Shown in pieces: positions 51,625 through 60,180 of a stretch of 64,000 nt of DNA. Position numbers and translations under genes: made by a program. Position 1 is the first letter of the stretch, and the number at the start of each line of letters is the position of its first letter. The notes beneath the pieces were generated by a model, which saw only the letters and a list, made by a program, of their open reading frames with translations, was not told where the DNA came from and searched no databases. The stretch is from assembly GCF_900110965.1 (NCBI RefSeq), contig NZ_FOFO01000003.1, forward strand, positions 57,698-121,697, written 5' to 3'. The stretch comes from Ectothiorhodospira magna. Its GTDB lineage: Bacteria > Pseudomonadota > Gammaproteobacteria > Ectothiorhodospirales > Ectothiorhodospiraceae.

Positions 51625-53016
51625 TCAGGCGCCACCGGGAATATGGGCGCCCAGGAGCCAGGCGGCCATCAGGAAGTACACCGCCAGGCCGGTGAAGTCC
51701 TTGATGGTGGTGATGAACGGGTCGGCGCCGGGGGCATGGTCCACACCGATCTTGACCATCACCCAGGGCAGCAGGAAACCCAGGATGGAAGCGGTGAACA
51801 CGGCGGTGAACAGGGCCACGCCCACCACCACCCCCAGCAGCGGAATCCCGTTGGGCGCCCCCTGCCAGAAATAGGCGATGGTGCCCGCCAGGACCGCGAT
51901 CACCGACGCCATGGCCAGACCCACCATGGCCTCCCGCACCAGATGGGAGCGGAAGAACCGTTCCATGCTGATATGGCCCAGGGCCAGACCACGGGCGAAA
52001 ATGGTGGTGGACTGGGTGCCCACATTGCCGCCCATGTCCATGACCAGGGGGATGAAGATGGCCAGGGCCACCAAAGCGGCCAGGGTATCCTCGAAGAAGT
52101 CGATCACGCCCCCAACCATCAGGCCACCCGCCAGGGTGACCATCAGGAAGGCCAGCCGCACCCTGACCGAATAGCCGATGGGGCCGGAGGTGAGCTTTTC
52201 CGACCGCACCACATCCTTGGCGTGCACCATGCTCCCGATGCCGGCCTTCTTGTACACATCTTCAGAAACGTCTTCTTCCAGCACATCCATGGCATCGCTA
52301 AAGCACAGCACACCGGCCAGACGATGCTGATCATCCAGTATCGGCAGCACCGGCAGGTCACTGCGCTGCAGCAGGCGGGCGGCATCCACCTTGTTGTCAT
52401 GGGTGCCGGCGGTCACCCCTTCCCCGTTCACCAGGGTACGGATGGGGGTGCCGGGTTCAGCCCGCAACAGGCGGGTCAGGGAGACATGGCCCTGATACTC
52501 TCCCTCGGCATTGGTCACAAACACCACTGCCCCCATATCTTCCGGGCCATCCTCGATGCCCCGCAGCCGTGCCATGGCCTCGGCCACGCTGGTGTCCGCC
52601 GTCACCGCCACATGACCCGAACGCATCACCCGCACCACATTATCTGCATCGTGGCGAAGGATGGTCTGTACCGATTCCCGTTTTTTGGCGGGCAGGAGGG
52701 CCAGCAGCTCATCGCCGTAGCGGCGGGAAAGCAGGGACACGGCCCGGGCGATGGTGTAGCTGGGCAGGCGGGCGGCAAAACGGGCCGCCTCCGTCTTGCC
52801 CATGTGCTCCAGCAGGCCCGCCTGTTCCTCGTCATCCATGTGCAAAAAGGTAGCCACGGCATCCTTGGGAGGCAGTTCAGAAAAGATGGCCAGTCGGTAG
52901 GAAGGTTCGATGGCGGCCAGACAGCGGGCCTTTTCCGTGGGATCGGCGTCCATGATGAGCGTCTTGGCCTCATGGAACTGGCCATTGCGAAGATGGTTGA
53001 GAACGATGTGGTTCAT
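51625..53016 (-). CDS. mgtE: Magnesium transporter MgtE
   Basis: A 463-residue MgtE-type Mg2+ channel: N-terminal helical superhelix domain (about 1-125, with MDDEEQAGLLEHMGKTEAAR), two CBS domains (about 130-260, Mg2+-sensing) and five transmembrane helices (about 275-460). The pore motif FIPLVMDMGGNVGTQSTT is intact. The ATG at 53016 starts the homology; its only Shine-Dalgarno-like sequence, GGAA, is buried in a perfect 10-bp inverted repeat (53021-53030 with 53059-53068). A small proline-rich ORF lies upstream on the same strand. Confidence 0.95.
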   Translation of the reverse strand: MNHIVLNHLRNGQFHEAKTLIMDADPTEKARCLAAIEPSYRLAIFSELPPKDAVATFLHMDDEEQAGLLEHMGKTEAARFAARLPSYTIARAVSLLSRRYGDELLALLPAKKRESVQTILRHDADNVVRVMRSGHVAVTADTSVAEAMARLRGIEDGPEDMGAVVFVTNAEGEYQGHVSLTRLLRAEPGTPIRTLVNGEGVTAGTHDNKVDAARLLQRSDLPVLPILDDQHRLAGVLCFSDAMDVLEEDVSEDVYKKAGIGSMVHAKDVVRSEKLTSGPIGYSVRVRLAFLMVTLAGGLMVGGVIDFFEDTLAALVALAIFIPLVMDMGGNVGTQSTTIFARGLALGHISMERFFRSHLVREAMVGLAMASVIAVLAGTIAYFWQGAPNGIPLLGVVVGVALFTAVFTASILGFLLPWVMVKIGVDHAPGADPFITTIKDFTGLAVYFLMAAWLLGAHIPGGA

Positions 53017-53020
53017 GGGA

Positions 53021-53091
53021 TGAATTCCGTAATGAATGTTTTCGGCACGAAGCCGTCCACGGAATTCAGGCAAGGGGAGGCCGCGCCTCCC
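53021..53091 (-). promoter_or_regulatory. Structured leader upstream of mgtE
   Basis: Read on the minus strand, three nested or adjacent stems precede mgtE: GGGAGGC/GCCTCCC (53085-53091 with 53075-53081), ACGGAATTCA/TGAATTCCGT (53059-53068 with 53021-53030) and, inside the latter, CGGC/GCCG (53052-53055 with 53043-53046). The 10-bp stem covers the GGAA ribosome site 8 bases before the ATG. This could switch mgtE translation; mechanism inferred. Confidence 0.5.
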
Positions 53092-53105
53092 TGGATGTGT
53101 GAAGA

Positions 53106-53225
53106 TCAGCGGGGAGGGAAGGCCAGCCGCCTGAGATCGGCGAACGGCATGTCAAAACCTCTCAGCCGCCGCAACGGGTGGGGCGAGGGCGGGGGTTCGG
53201 GTTCAGGGTCGTCGGGCAAGGACAT
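53106..53225 (-). CDS. Putative proline/acid-rich leader peptide of mgtE
   Basis: A 39-codon ORF whose product begins MSLPDDPEPEPPPSPHPLRR and ends in RRLAFPPR. It lies on the same strand as mgtE and ends 89 bases before it. A perfect AGGAGGTG ribosome site abuts the ATG, which is close, so the TTG two codons later may be the real start. Alternating Pro and Asp/Glu at the N-terminus followed by Leu/Arg resembles the MgtL leader of the Salmonella Mg2+ transporter gene mgtA. Small size and lack of conservation data keep confidence modest. Confidence 0.42.
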   Translation of the reverse strand: MSLPDDPEPEPPPSPHPLRRLRGFDMPFADLRRLAFPPR

Positions 53226-53523
53226 CACCTCCTGGTTAGGGTTTTTAGTGGCGCACACAACACCGGGCACGGGCCGGCGGCCCGTGTTGGGTATTGGATG
53301 CAAGTCAAGGAGAATGTCCGAAGGGGCAGCCGTCGGCGTGTCCCGGCCCGGTCAGGCAACGGAACGCACCATACCTGTCACGGGACAGGATAACGGGGAT
53401 GCACTTTCGGAAAATCGGCTCCCTGGTTGTCGCGGCTATTTGCAGCGCGTCAGGGTAGCCTCATGGGCGGTGAGAAATTACCGCATTGCTCGGCATGGCT
53501 GCTAATATCCCTTGTCCGCAAAG
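53226..53523. other. Gap between the mgtE leader and the HMA-like operon
   Basis: No gene supported. Contains a hairpin CACGGGCC/GGCCCGTG (53268-53286) upstream of the leader ORF. Divergent promoters for mgtE (minus) and the HMA-like operon (plus) should lie here; I cannot assign them. Confidence 0.45.
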
Positions 53524-54033
53524 ATGGATTTTTTCAAAATCATGAACACATCCCTTCACATTGTTGCTTCCATTCCCGGTCGATTGCGTATAAAAGGCGA
53601 GGCCCTGCGGCGAGAAGGGACCAGAACCCGACTGGCCCAGGATTTATCCAGCCTCGATGGCGTCACCGATTTGCGTCCAAATCCCCAGGCCGGCAGTCTG
53701 GTGGTCCACTACGACCGAACCGGCTGCACCAAAGCAGACATGGAAGCCCGGATTCACCATCTCATCGCTCAGCATGGCAGCGTTTCTGCTGCTTCCGGCC
53801 CAAAATCAACCGCCCCCCGCTCCGGGCAACGGCGTCGATCAGGACAACGATCCCTGCGGATGCGGGTGAACCGGGTCTCCAAGATCGGCATGCTCGTCAG
53901 TCTGGCCGCTTCACTGGCCGTGGCTGAATTGCGCCCACGGGGCTGGAAACACTGGCATGTCACCACCGGCTGGGGATTCGTGGCCTGTCTGGCCGTGCAT
54001 CTGTTGGTCTATCGACGCCACCTGCTTCGGTGA
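53524..54033 (+). CDS. Cysteine-free HMA-like domain protein with C-terminal membrane segments
   Basis: A 169-residue protein. Residues about 6-80 form an HMA-like fold without the metal-binding CxxC; in its place is ASIPGRLRIKGE, a GR(I/L)R motif shared with two other proteins of this operon. A basic, Ser/Arg-rich linker (about 85-112) leads to one or two hydrophobic helices (about 117-130 and 143-160). ATG 53524 is used; TTG 53512 and ATG 53542 are alternatives. It is the first gene of the putative P-type ATPase operon. Confidence 0.65.
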   Translation: MDFFKIMNTSLHIVASIPGRLRIKGEALRREGTRTRLAQDLSSLDGVTDLRPNPQAGSLVVHYDRTGCTKADMEARIHHLIAQHGSVSAASGPKSTAPRSGQRRRSGQRSLRMRVNRVSKIGMLVSLAASLAVAELRPRGWKHWHVTTGWGFVACLAVHLLVYRRHLLR

Positions 54034-54200
54034 GTCACACCCGCTCTTCCCCCCTTCCCGGCTTTACTTTGATTTGGGGGAGGCTCAAAATAATTTTGCG
54101 GCTCCAAACCAGAGTCCAATCCATTCCCCGGTCACGTTAGCCAGCCCCAAGCCAGCCAGGTGCCCCTCCAAGCCAGGAGTTTTCATCATGGTGGCCCGCA

Positions 54201-54539
54201 ATGACCCATGACGACCCTTTAACGCAGCTTTTGGGGCAGGTACGTGTTGTCCACCACCTGCGGGGTCGCATTCGCCTGAAACTGGACGCCGATCTCAAGG
54301 CACTGGCCACGGCAGCAGACATTCCCGACATGGAAAAAATGCTCAGCGCCCTGCCCGGTGTTTCCAGTGTGCGTTTAAACCTGCTGGCCCGCTCTTGCGT
54401 GGTGACATACGACGCCGAAGTCATTCCCATGTCGGCCTGGGAAGACTTTCTCCGGGGCCAGGACACCGATGCCGCCAGGACCCTGAGCCAGATTGTGCAC
54501 CAGGCCCGCCAGACATGGACGGATGCACTGCCCGGCTGA
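54201..54539 (+). CDS. Cysteine-free HMA-like domain protein
   Basis: A 112-residue soluble protein consisting of one HMA-like domain (about residues 12-80). The loop that normally holds MxCxxC reads VVHHLRGRIRLKLD, so no metal-binding cysteines; a single cysteine occurs in ARSCVVTYD. The GRIRL motif is shared with the proteins at 53524 and 55681. A C-terminal helix (DTDAARTLSQIVHQARQ) follows. Likely a partner or regulator of the P-type ATPase; function not known. Confidence 0.65.
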   Translation: MTHDDPLTQLLGQVRVVHHLRGRIRLKLDADLKALATAADIPDMEKMLSALPGVSSVRLNLLARSCVVTYDAEVIPMSAWEDFLRGQDTDAARTLSQIVHQARQTWTDALPG

Positions 54540-54619
54540 TCTGCCGTGCCCATCCCCCCATCTCCGGTGCCAACCGGAATGATACCCACCAGATCCCCCG
54601 GGATCTCAAGGAGCAGACC

Positions 54620-54850
54620 ATGTACCACCTGATTCCCTTTGCTGCTGGTGCTGTAGTGGGCGCCCTCGCCGTCAGACTGCTGCGCACCAAAACCACCCAA
54701 CAGGGGCTGGAAAAGGCCCAGGACACCCTGCGGGAGGCCACAGTCTCCAGCCTGAGCAGTATCGAAAACGCCTCGGCCCGGGCGCGTAAGCGTCTGGAGA
54801 ACAACGTCCAGGAAAGCAAGGACGATACCGAAGGCGGGAATACACCGTGA
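54620..54850 (+). CDS. Small single-helix membrane protein with coiled-coil tail
   Basis: A 76-residue protein with one N-terminal hydrophobic helix (LIPFAAGAVVGALAVRLL, residues 4-21) and a charged, Ala/Glu/Arg-rich helical tail (about 25-65) likely to form a coiled coil. It resembles YtxH/DUF5132-like small proteins in layout; family not verified. AAGGAG precedes the ATG. It overlaps the next gene by four bases (GTGA), so it belongs to the operon. Such small one-helix proteins accompany some P-type ATPases, e.g. PacL proteins of mycobacteria. Confidence 0.65.
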   Translation: MYHLIPFAAGAVVGALAVRLLRTKTTQQGLEKAQDTLREATVSSLSSIENASARARKRLENNVQESKDDTEGGNTP

Positions 54851-55200
54851 AGCGGTATCCCTCTGGATACGGTCTTGCACCGCCAGGTCGTCCCCGTCGT
54901 GATCCTCTGGACTGCTATGACGGCTGTTTCACCCGAGGATTTGTCACCGCGGCCTGCATTTCCGCCTTTCAGGACGTGGCCCCCCCGGCCAGCCGGCCCG
55001 CCCTGGGTCGGATTGTGCGCCACGGCTTGCAGGGCGGCACCGCCCTGGTAGCGGGCACCCGGGCCGCCAACGCGGTGAGACGAGGGGATTATCTATCCGC
55101 GTTGGCGGCCACCGCCGCCGGCGCCGCCGGCGTCATGATCATCGAACAACTTCTGCATCCCTCCCAAGGGCGACAGGACAAGGAGAAATCACATGGGTAA
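54847..55200 (+). CDS. Small hydrophobic protein of the ATPase operon
   Basis: A 117-residue protein that I do not recognise. After a polar, proline-rich N-terminus come hydrophobic Ala/Gly-rich stretches (about residues 30-42, 55-66 and 78-98, with AATAAGAAGVMIIEQLL), then a charged C-terminus. Probably membrane-associated. It starts with GTG inside the previous stop codon and overlaps the next gene by 8 bases, so the three small genes are coupled. Confidence 0.6.
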   Translation: MKRYPSGYGLAPPGRPRRDPLDCYDGCFTRGFVTAACISAFQDVAPPASRPALGRIVRHGLQGGTALVAGTRAANAVRRGDYLSALAATAAGAAGVMIIEQLLHPSQGRQDKEKSHG

Positions 55201-55681
55201 GAAACGCAAAAAGAACAAAGCCAAAGCCGCATGGGAAGATTTTCATGGCTACGGCTATGGACCCGGTTATGGCCCAGGACCCTGGCCGGGCCGGGGACGG
55301 GGTCGCGGCTATGGTCCCTGCCCCTGGTATCCCGATGAGGACATGCCCGCGGGGGACCCCAGGGCCGCCGGATATGATCCAGAAGGCGAAGCCTATTATG
55401 ACCAGGCACGTCGTGGCAGACAGGGCTACCGGGGAGACGATGAAGGCTGGCTGCATCGCCTGACCCACATGCTGGACGCCCCTCATCGGGACAAATTCCT
55501 CCTGGGCCTGATGGTGGGGGCGGGTGCCGCCTGGGTGCTCAGCGACGAAGACATGCGTCGCAAGATCATGAAAGCGGGCCTGGACCTGTACGCCGGAGTG
55601 GCCGGTGGTGTGGAAGAGGTCAAGGAACAGATGGCCGACATCAAGGCCGAAATGGAAGCGGAACGGCACGGAGATCGCTGA
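55193..55681 (+). CDS. Gly/Tyr-rich small protein of the ATPase operon
   Basis: A 162-residue protein with a lysine-rich start (MGKKRKKNKAKAAW), a low-complexity Gly/Tyr/Pro/Arg segment (about residues 18-46, YGYGPGYGPGPWPGRGRG), an acidic middle, one hydrophobic helix (KFLLGLMVGAGAAWVL, about 101-116) and a C-terminal amphipathic helix with VEEVKEQMADIKAEMEAE. No known family recognised. Its stop codon overlaps the ATPase ATG by one base. Confidence 0.6.
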   Translation: MGKKRKKNKAKAAWEDFHGYGYGPGYGPGPWPGRGRGRGYGPCPWYPDEDMPAGDPRAAGYDPEGEAYYDQARRGRQGYRGDDEGWLHRLTHMLDAPHRDKFLLGLMVGAGAAWVLSDEDMRRKIMKAGLDLYAGVAGGVEEVKEQMADIKAEMEAERHGDR

Positions 55682-57804
55682 TGATGGATGCGCCCTGGTT
55701 TGCCCGGCTGGAGCCGGTTCATGCCATCGCCGGCAGAATCCGCCTGCGCTACTGGTGCAGGCCGGATATGCCCCTGGAACCCCATCGCATCCAGCGGGCG
55801 ATAGAATCCCTTCAAGGGGTCTGCCGGGTCCGGGTCAACCGGCGCATTCAATGTCTGGTGATCCACTACGACGACAGCCTCACCAATCCGCCCCACCTGG
55901 AAAACGCCCTGCTGTCATTGACCGCACCGGCCCTCTCCCCCACCCCGCCGCCTCCCCAGCGTCACAGCAGCGGACTGGCGGCGGTGGGTCTAAGCGGCGC
56001 GGTGATGCTGCTGTCCCGCTGGCTGCCCCTGTGGCTACGATTGCCACTCACACTCCTGACCGCCCTGCCGGTGACCGGAGAAGCCCTGCAGGACTTGTTT
56101 CGCAAAGGCATCACCTCCCATGTCCTGGAGGCCCTGGCCATCATCATCTCCATTGGCCGCCGGGACCATTTCGCCGCCAATACCACCATCTTCCTGCTGG
56201 CCCTGGGGGAATACCTGGAACACACCATCGAACGTCGCTCCGACACATTGCTCAAACATCTGCTGCATCCGGCGGATGCGGAAATCTGGGTCGAACGGGA
56301 CGGGGTAGAAGTGCTGCTCAGCGCCCGCGAGGTCCAGATGGGCGACACGGTCATTGCCGCCACCGGCACGGTCATCCCGGTCGATGGCACCGTACTGGGG
56401 GGCGAAGCCCTGGTGAACGAAGCCACCATGACCGGAGAAAGCGTACCCGTGATCCGTCGTCGCGGTGATCCGGCCCTCTCAGGCACCCTGGTGGAAGAAG
56501 GGCGCATCCGCATCTATGCCGAACAGGTCGGTCATCACGCCGCCGCCGCCCGGATCGCCGATTTTGTCGAGCAATCCCTGAACGTCAAGAGCCACACCCA
56601 GTTGGAAGCCTCCCGGCTGGCTGACCGGCTGGTGCCTATGGTCCTGGGGCTATCCGCCGGCACCTGGGCCGTATCCAGAGACTGGAACCGGGTCGCCGCG
56701 GTGCTGCAGGCGGATTATTCCTGTGCCTTGAAACTGGCCACCCCCGTGGCCTTCAAATCCTCCATGTATCGCGCCGGCAAAACCGGCATGTTGGTGAAGG
56801 GAGCAGGCGCACTGGAGCGGCTGGCGGAAGCCGACACCGTGGTGTTCGACAAGACCGGCACCCTCACCTGCGGGGATCTGGAAGTCACCGATTCCATCGC
56901 CTTTGATGCCGCCTTCACCTCCGAGGATCTCATCAATCTGGCGGCTTCGGTGGAAGAGCATTATTTTCATCCCCTGGCCATTGCCGTAGTAGAAGCGGCG
57001 GAACGGCTGCCCCATCAGCAGCATTTCAATCACAAGGAAGTGGAGTTCATCGTCGCCCACGGCGTAGCCAGCGTCATTGATGACAAGCGCATCGTGGTGG
57101 GTTCCCGGCATTTTCTGGAGGAACACGAAGGGATAACCATGGCCCCCCAGACCCAGGTGATTGACTCCCTCAAGCGCCAGGGCAAAACCCTGCTCTATAT
57201 TGGATATGGCGGCGAACTGCTTGGGGTGCTGGGTCTTAAAGACCGTCTGCGCCACAACAGCGCCGCCACCATAGCCCGCCTGCGGGCACTGGGCATCCAG
57301 CGCATATACATGCTCACCGGCGACCACAAGGACCGCGCCGAAGAAATGGCCCAACGGCTGGGTCTGGACGGCTACCACGCCGAACTGCTGCCGGAAGACA
57401 AGGCCCGCATCCTGCAGGCGCTTTCTGCCCAGGGGTCGCGCATCGCCTTTGTGGGTGACGGCATCAACGACGCCCCGGCCCTGTCCGGTGCCCATGTGGG
57501 GATTGCCATGCACCAGGGGGCCGAGATTGCCCGACTGGCAGCGGACATCACCCTGCTGGAAGACGACATTGCCCGTGTTGCCGACGCCCGCGCCCTGGCC
57601 TTATCCACCCGTGGCCTCATCGACAGCAACTTCCGTCTCACCGTAGGCCTCAACACCGCCATCCTCTCTGCGGCGGCCTTTGGTTGGCTCAGTCCCGTGG
57701 CCGCCTCCCTGCTACATAACGGCAGCACCATCGCCATTTTGCTGCGGGCCTTGTCCAGCCCCTCGGGTGGGGCGTCAATCCCCGTCAAAACGAAGGAATT
57801 TTGA
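55681..57804 (+). CDS. P1B-like P-type ATPase without CPC motif, with N-terminal HMA-like domain
   Basis: A 707-residue P-type ATPase. Residues about 8-85 are an HMA-like domain without CxxC (HAIAGRIRLRYW). The ATPase core has TGES (251-254), the phosphorylated aspartate D390 in DKTGTLT, an HP motif in HYFHPLA, and GDGINDAPALSGAHVGIAM. In the ion-path helix the usual CPC is replaced by DYSCALKLATP (345-355), so the substrate cannot be predicted from P1B rules. The layout of membrane helices otherwise fits P1B pumps. Last gene of the operon, coupled to the small genes before it. Confidence 0.88.
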   Translation: MMDAPWFARLEPVHAIAGRIRLRYWCRPDMPLEPHRIQRAIESLQGVCRVRVNRRIQCLVIHYDDSLTNPPHLENALLSLTAPALSPTPPPPQRHSSGLAAVGLSGAVMLLSRWLPLWLRLPLTLLTALPVTGEALQDLFRKGITSHVLEALAIIISIGRRDHFAANTTIFLLALGEYLEHTIERRSDTLLKHLLHPADAEIWVERDGVEVLLSAREVQMGDTVIAATGTVIPVDGTVLGGEALVNEATMTGESVPVIRRRGDPALSGTLVEEGRIRIYAEQVGHHAAAARIADFVEQSLNVKSHTQLEASRLADRLVPMVLGLSAGTWAVSRDWNRVAAVLQADYSCALKLATPVAFKSSMYRAGKTGMLVKGAGALERLAEADTVVFDKTGTLTCGDLEVTDSIAFDAAFTSEDLINLAASVEEHYFHPLAIAVVEAAERLPHQQHFNHKEVEFIVAHGVASVIDDKRIVVGSRHFLEEHEGITMAPQTQVIDSLKRQGKTLLYIGYGGELLGVLGLKDRLRHNSAATIARLRALGIQRIYMLTGDHKDRAEEMAQRLGLDGYHAELLPEDKARILQALSAQGSRIAFVGDGINDAPALSGAHVGIAMHQGAEIARLAADITLLEDDIARVADARALALSTRGLIDSNFRLTVGLNTAILSAAAFGWLSPVAASLLHNGSTIAILLRALSSPSGGASIPVKTKEF

Positions 57805-58026
57805 CGCTCTTGAAAGTCAAAAAAATCGCCTCGTCATTTTTATGACGAGGCAGATTAATTTTAAAGTGCTGTTTTTCAAGTAAAAAAATCATCCCTTCTC
57901 TGTTGTTGCCATTAAAAACCAAATGGCACGGTTCATGCTTCACCTTCATTGAGCGCGAAACAGCGTGATAACGGCGCATAGGGCGCCAGGATACCGCCGC
58001 AAACCATTGAAGGGAGCTTGAACATC
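57805..58026 (+). promoter_or_regulatory. Upstream region of flagellin gene 1
   Basis: A notably A/T-rich 222-base gap (57810-57920 is dominated by A/T runs). It holds an imperfect inverted repeat CTCGTCAT/ATGACGAG (57829-57836 with 57842-57849) that may terminate the ATPase operon, and a sigma-54-type promoter at 57924. Confidence 0.5.
57924..57939 (+). promoter_or_regulatory. Sigma-54 promoter of flagellin gene 1
   Basis: TGGCAC-N5-ATGCT: perfect -24 element and a -12 element with one mismatch (ATGC for TTGC). It lies 88 bases before the first flagellin ATG. No good sigma-28 promoter is seen. Confidence 0.65.
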
Positions 58027-59931
58027 ATGGCTCAAGTGATCAATACCAACATTGCCTCGCTCAATGCGCAGCGCAACCTGAACAACACCCAGGGTCAGCT
58101 CAACACCACCCTGCAACGGCTTTCCACCGGTCTGCGGGTGAACACCGCCAAGGACGACGCAGCGGGTCTGGCCATCGCCGAGCGTTTCACTGCCCAGATC
58201 AACGGTCTCAATCAGGCCATCCGCAACGCCAACGACGGCATCAGCTATGCCCAGACTGCCGAAGGGGCGTTGATTGAAGTCAACAACCTTCTGCAGCGCA
58301 TCCGTGTCCTGTCGGTACAGTCCACCAATGACACCAACTCTCCATCGGATCGGGAAGCCCTGAACCAGGAAGTGCAGCAGGCGGTGCGTGAGATCAACCG
58401 CATTGCCCATAACACCCAGTTCAATAATCGCAACGTGCTGGATGGCACCTTGGCCGATCTGATTTTCCAGGTGGGTGCCAACTCCGGTCAGACCATTGCC
58501 GCGACCGGGATTGATTCCCGTGGGAGCCAGTTGGGTGCAGTGATTGCCGATACGGTGGATTTTCGTTTCGGGGATCAGATGGTGGGGGCGGAGCGGTATG
58601 ACATGGGGGCTATTACTGGCAACATAAATGCCGCGAATAGCTCTATGACGGTCAATGGGGTGAATGTGCCATTGGATGGCACTCCAGGCATTGATGATCT
58701 TGATGGTTCCGATGATGATGAAAAATTAGAGATTGCAGAAAAGTTACAAACCCTCATCCGCAACCAACTGGATGCAGAATATGGTCCCGGTACCGGCGCA
58801 GGATATCGCGTCATATTTGATGGAACAGGCTATGTATTTTTAAATGCCACGGGAAAGAAAGTTGAGATTGATCTCAGTATTAATAATGACGCTACAGCTC
58901 TAGATACAAAAGATACAGACATTTATCATCCCGGATTCCAGGAGCTGGGGATTGGTAATCTTGATTTTACTCAGGGAACCCCCGATTCAGGCATTGATGC
59001 TTCAGACGTATCCCTCAGAATCAACGGTGCTATCGTCAATCTTGATCCCGGTTTTTATGAAACCGCTAGTCCTGATCTTATCGAAGAACTACGAACACAA
59101 ATCAGAGCCGAACTCGACAGCCAATTCGGCTCAATCCCAGGGTTCGACGAAGACAACTTCGAAATCATCTACGACGCAACCGAAGAAAAATACATCTTCC
59201 TCAACAGAACCGGCCAAAAAATCGACATCGACCTCTCCATCAAGGACCAGGCCGACCCGGTCAACGAAGTCACCCTGTACAGCACCCTGATCGGCGACTT
59301 CAACGACACCGGCAACCCCATTTCCAGCGTATACGACTACCTGGACCGGCCCGGCAACAGCCTGGATTTCCGGGTGGATATCACCGGCACCGATGGCAGC
59401 CGTACCAGTATCAAAATTGACGATGCCCGCTCCCTGTCCGACATTCTGGGCCAGATCAATGCCCGGACCACAGAAACCGGCATCACAGCATTCCTGACCC
59501 CCAACGGCAAGGACATCAGCTTCACCTCGGAATACGGCCAGAACTTCTCTGTCGATATCACCAGCAATCTGGAAAACAAGCCCATGGTCACCGGCACCCA
59601 TCCCGATGACACCTTCTACGTGGACGACTTCGATGTCACCACCGTAGAAAAGGCCAACAGGACCATGATGGCCGTGGACTACGCCATTTCCCAGGTGACC
59701 GGCTTTCGCGCTGTCTTGGGCGCCATCCAGAACCGCTTCGAAAGCAACGTCGCCAACCTGCGCGTCGGTTCCGAAAACATGACCGCCTCCCGCTCCCGTA
59801 TCCAGGACGCCGACTTTGCAGCGGAAACCGCCGAACTGACCCGCAATCAGATCTTGCAGCAGGCCGGCACCTCGGTCCTGGCTCAGGCCAACCAGTTGCC
59901 TCAGACCGTGTTGCAGTTGCTGCAGAACTGA
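58027..59931 (+). CDS. Flagellin 1
   Basis: A 634-residue flagellin. The N-terminal D0/D1 region (AQVINTNIASLNAQRNL, ending about residue 170) and the C-terminal D1/D0 region (from about 535, ending ELTRNQILQQAGTSVLAQAN) are canonical and polymerise into the filament. The middle (about 180-500) is variable and contains two related units of about 80 residues, each with NG.V, an IR.QLDAEYG-like helix and Y.FLN.TG.K..IDLSI. That part is unusually A/T-rich. ATG 58027 with AGGGAG upstream is preferred to the TTG at 58018. Exported by the type III flagellar system. Confidence 0.95.
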   Translation: MAQVINTNIASLNAQRNLNNTQGQLNTTLQRLSTGLRVNTAKDDAAGLAIAERFTAQINGLNQAIRNANDGISYAQTAEGALIEVNNLLQRIRVLSVQSTNDTNSPSDREALNQEVQQAVREINRIAHNTQFNNRNVLDGTLADLIFQVGANSGQTIAATGIDSRGSQLGAVIADTVDFRFGDQMVGAERYDMGAITGNINAANSSMTVNGVNVPLDGTPGIDDLDGSDDDEKLEIAEKLQTLIRNQLDAEYGPGTGAGYRVIFDGTGYVFLNATGKKVEIDLSINNDATALDTKDTDIYHPGFQELGIGNLDFTQGTPDSGIDASDVSLRINGAIVNLDPGFYETASPDLIEELRTQIRAELDSQFGSIPGFDEDNFEIIYDATEEKYIFLNRTGQKIDIDLSIKDQADPVNEVTLYSTLIGDFNDTGNPISSVYDYLDRPGNSLDFRVDITGTDGSRTSIKIDDARSLSDILGQINARTTETGITAFLTPNGKDISFTSEYGQNFSVDITSNLENKPMVTGTHPDDTFYVDDFDVTTVEKANRTMMAVDYAISQVTGFRAVLGAIQNRFESNVANLRVGSENMTASRSRIQDADFAAETAELTRNQILQQAGTSVLAQANQLPQTVLQLLQN

Positions 59932-59948
59932 TCCAGCCTCCACAGTCT

Positions 59949-59973
59949 CCACCCCGGTGCCGTGCCGGGGTGG
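59949..59973 (+). other. Hairpin after flagellin gene 1
   Basis: Perfect 9-bp stem CCACCCCGG/CCGGGGTGG with a 7-base loop, 17 bases after the stop codon; no T run. May protect the message 3' end upstream of the terminator at 60025. Confidence 0.5.
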
Positions 59974-60024
59974 ACCTCGGCGGGCCATGCCTGCCAAATC
60001 CCAGCAGAGCGAGCGGTACCCATT

Positions 60025-60064
60025 GGCAGGCCATTGCCGCTTTCGGCAATCGCCTGCCTTTTTT
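60025..60064 (+). terminator. Rho-independent terminator of flagellin gene 1
   Basis: Two-part stem GGCAGG/CCTGCC and ATTGCCG/CGGCAAT with a small internal bulge and a CTTT loop, followed by six T. Strong terminator. Confidence 0.88.
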
Positions 60065-60180
60065 GGCCTTGAAATTCCTGCTTTCAGGATTTCAAATCTC
60101 CCAGCACTCAGTCTCTATTTTTTACATAAAACACTGAATATGATGATATTTTTAAAATAAAAACACCCGGAATCAGGCAT

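Noticed and set aside
51286..53505. 739-codon plus-strand open frame opposite mgtE and its leader
   Set aside because: Shadow frame with His/Gly/Gln-rich composition; mgtE motifs are clear on the minus strand.
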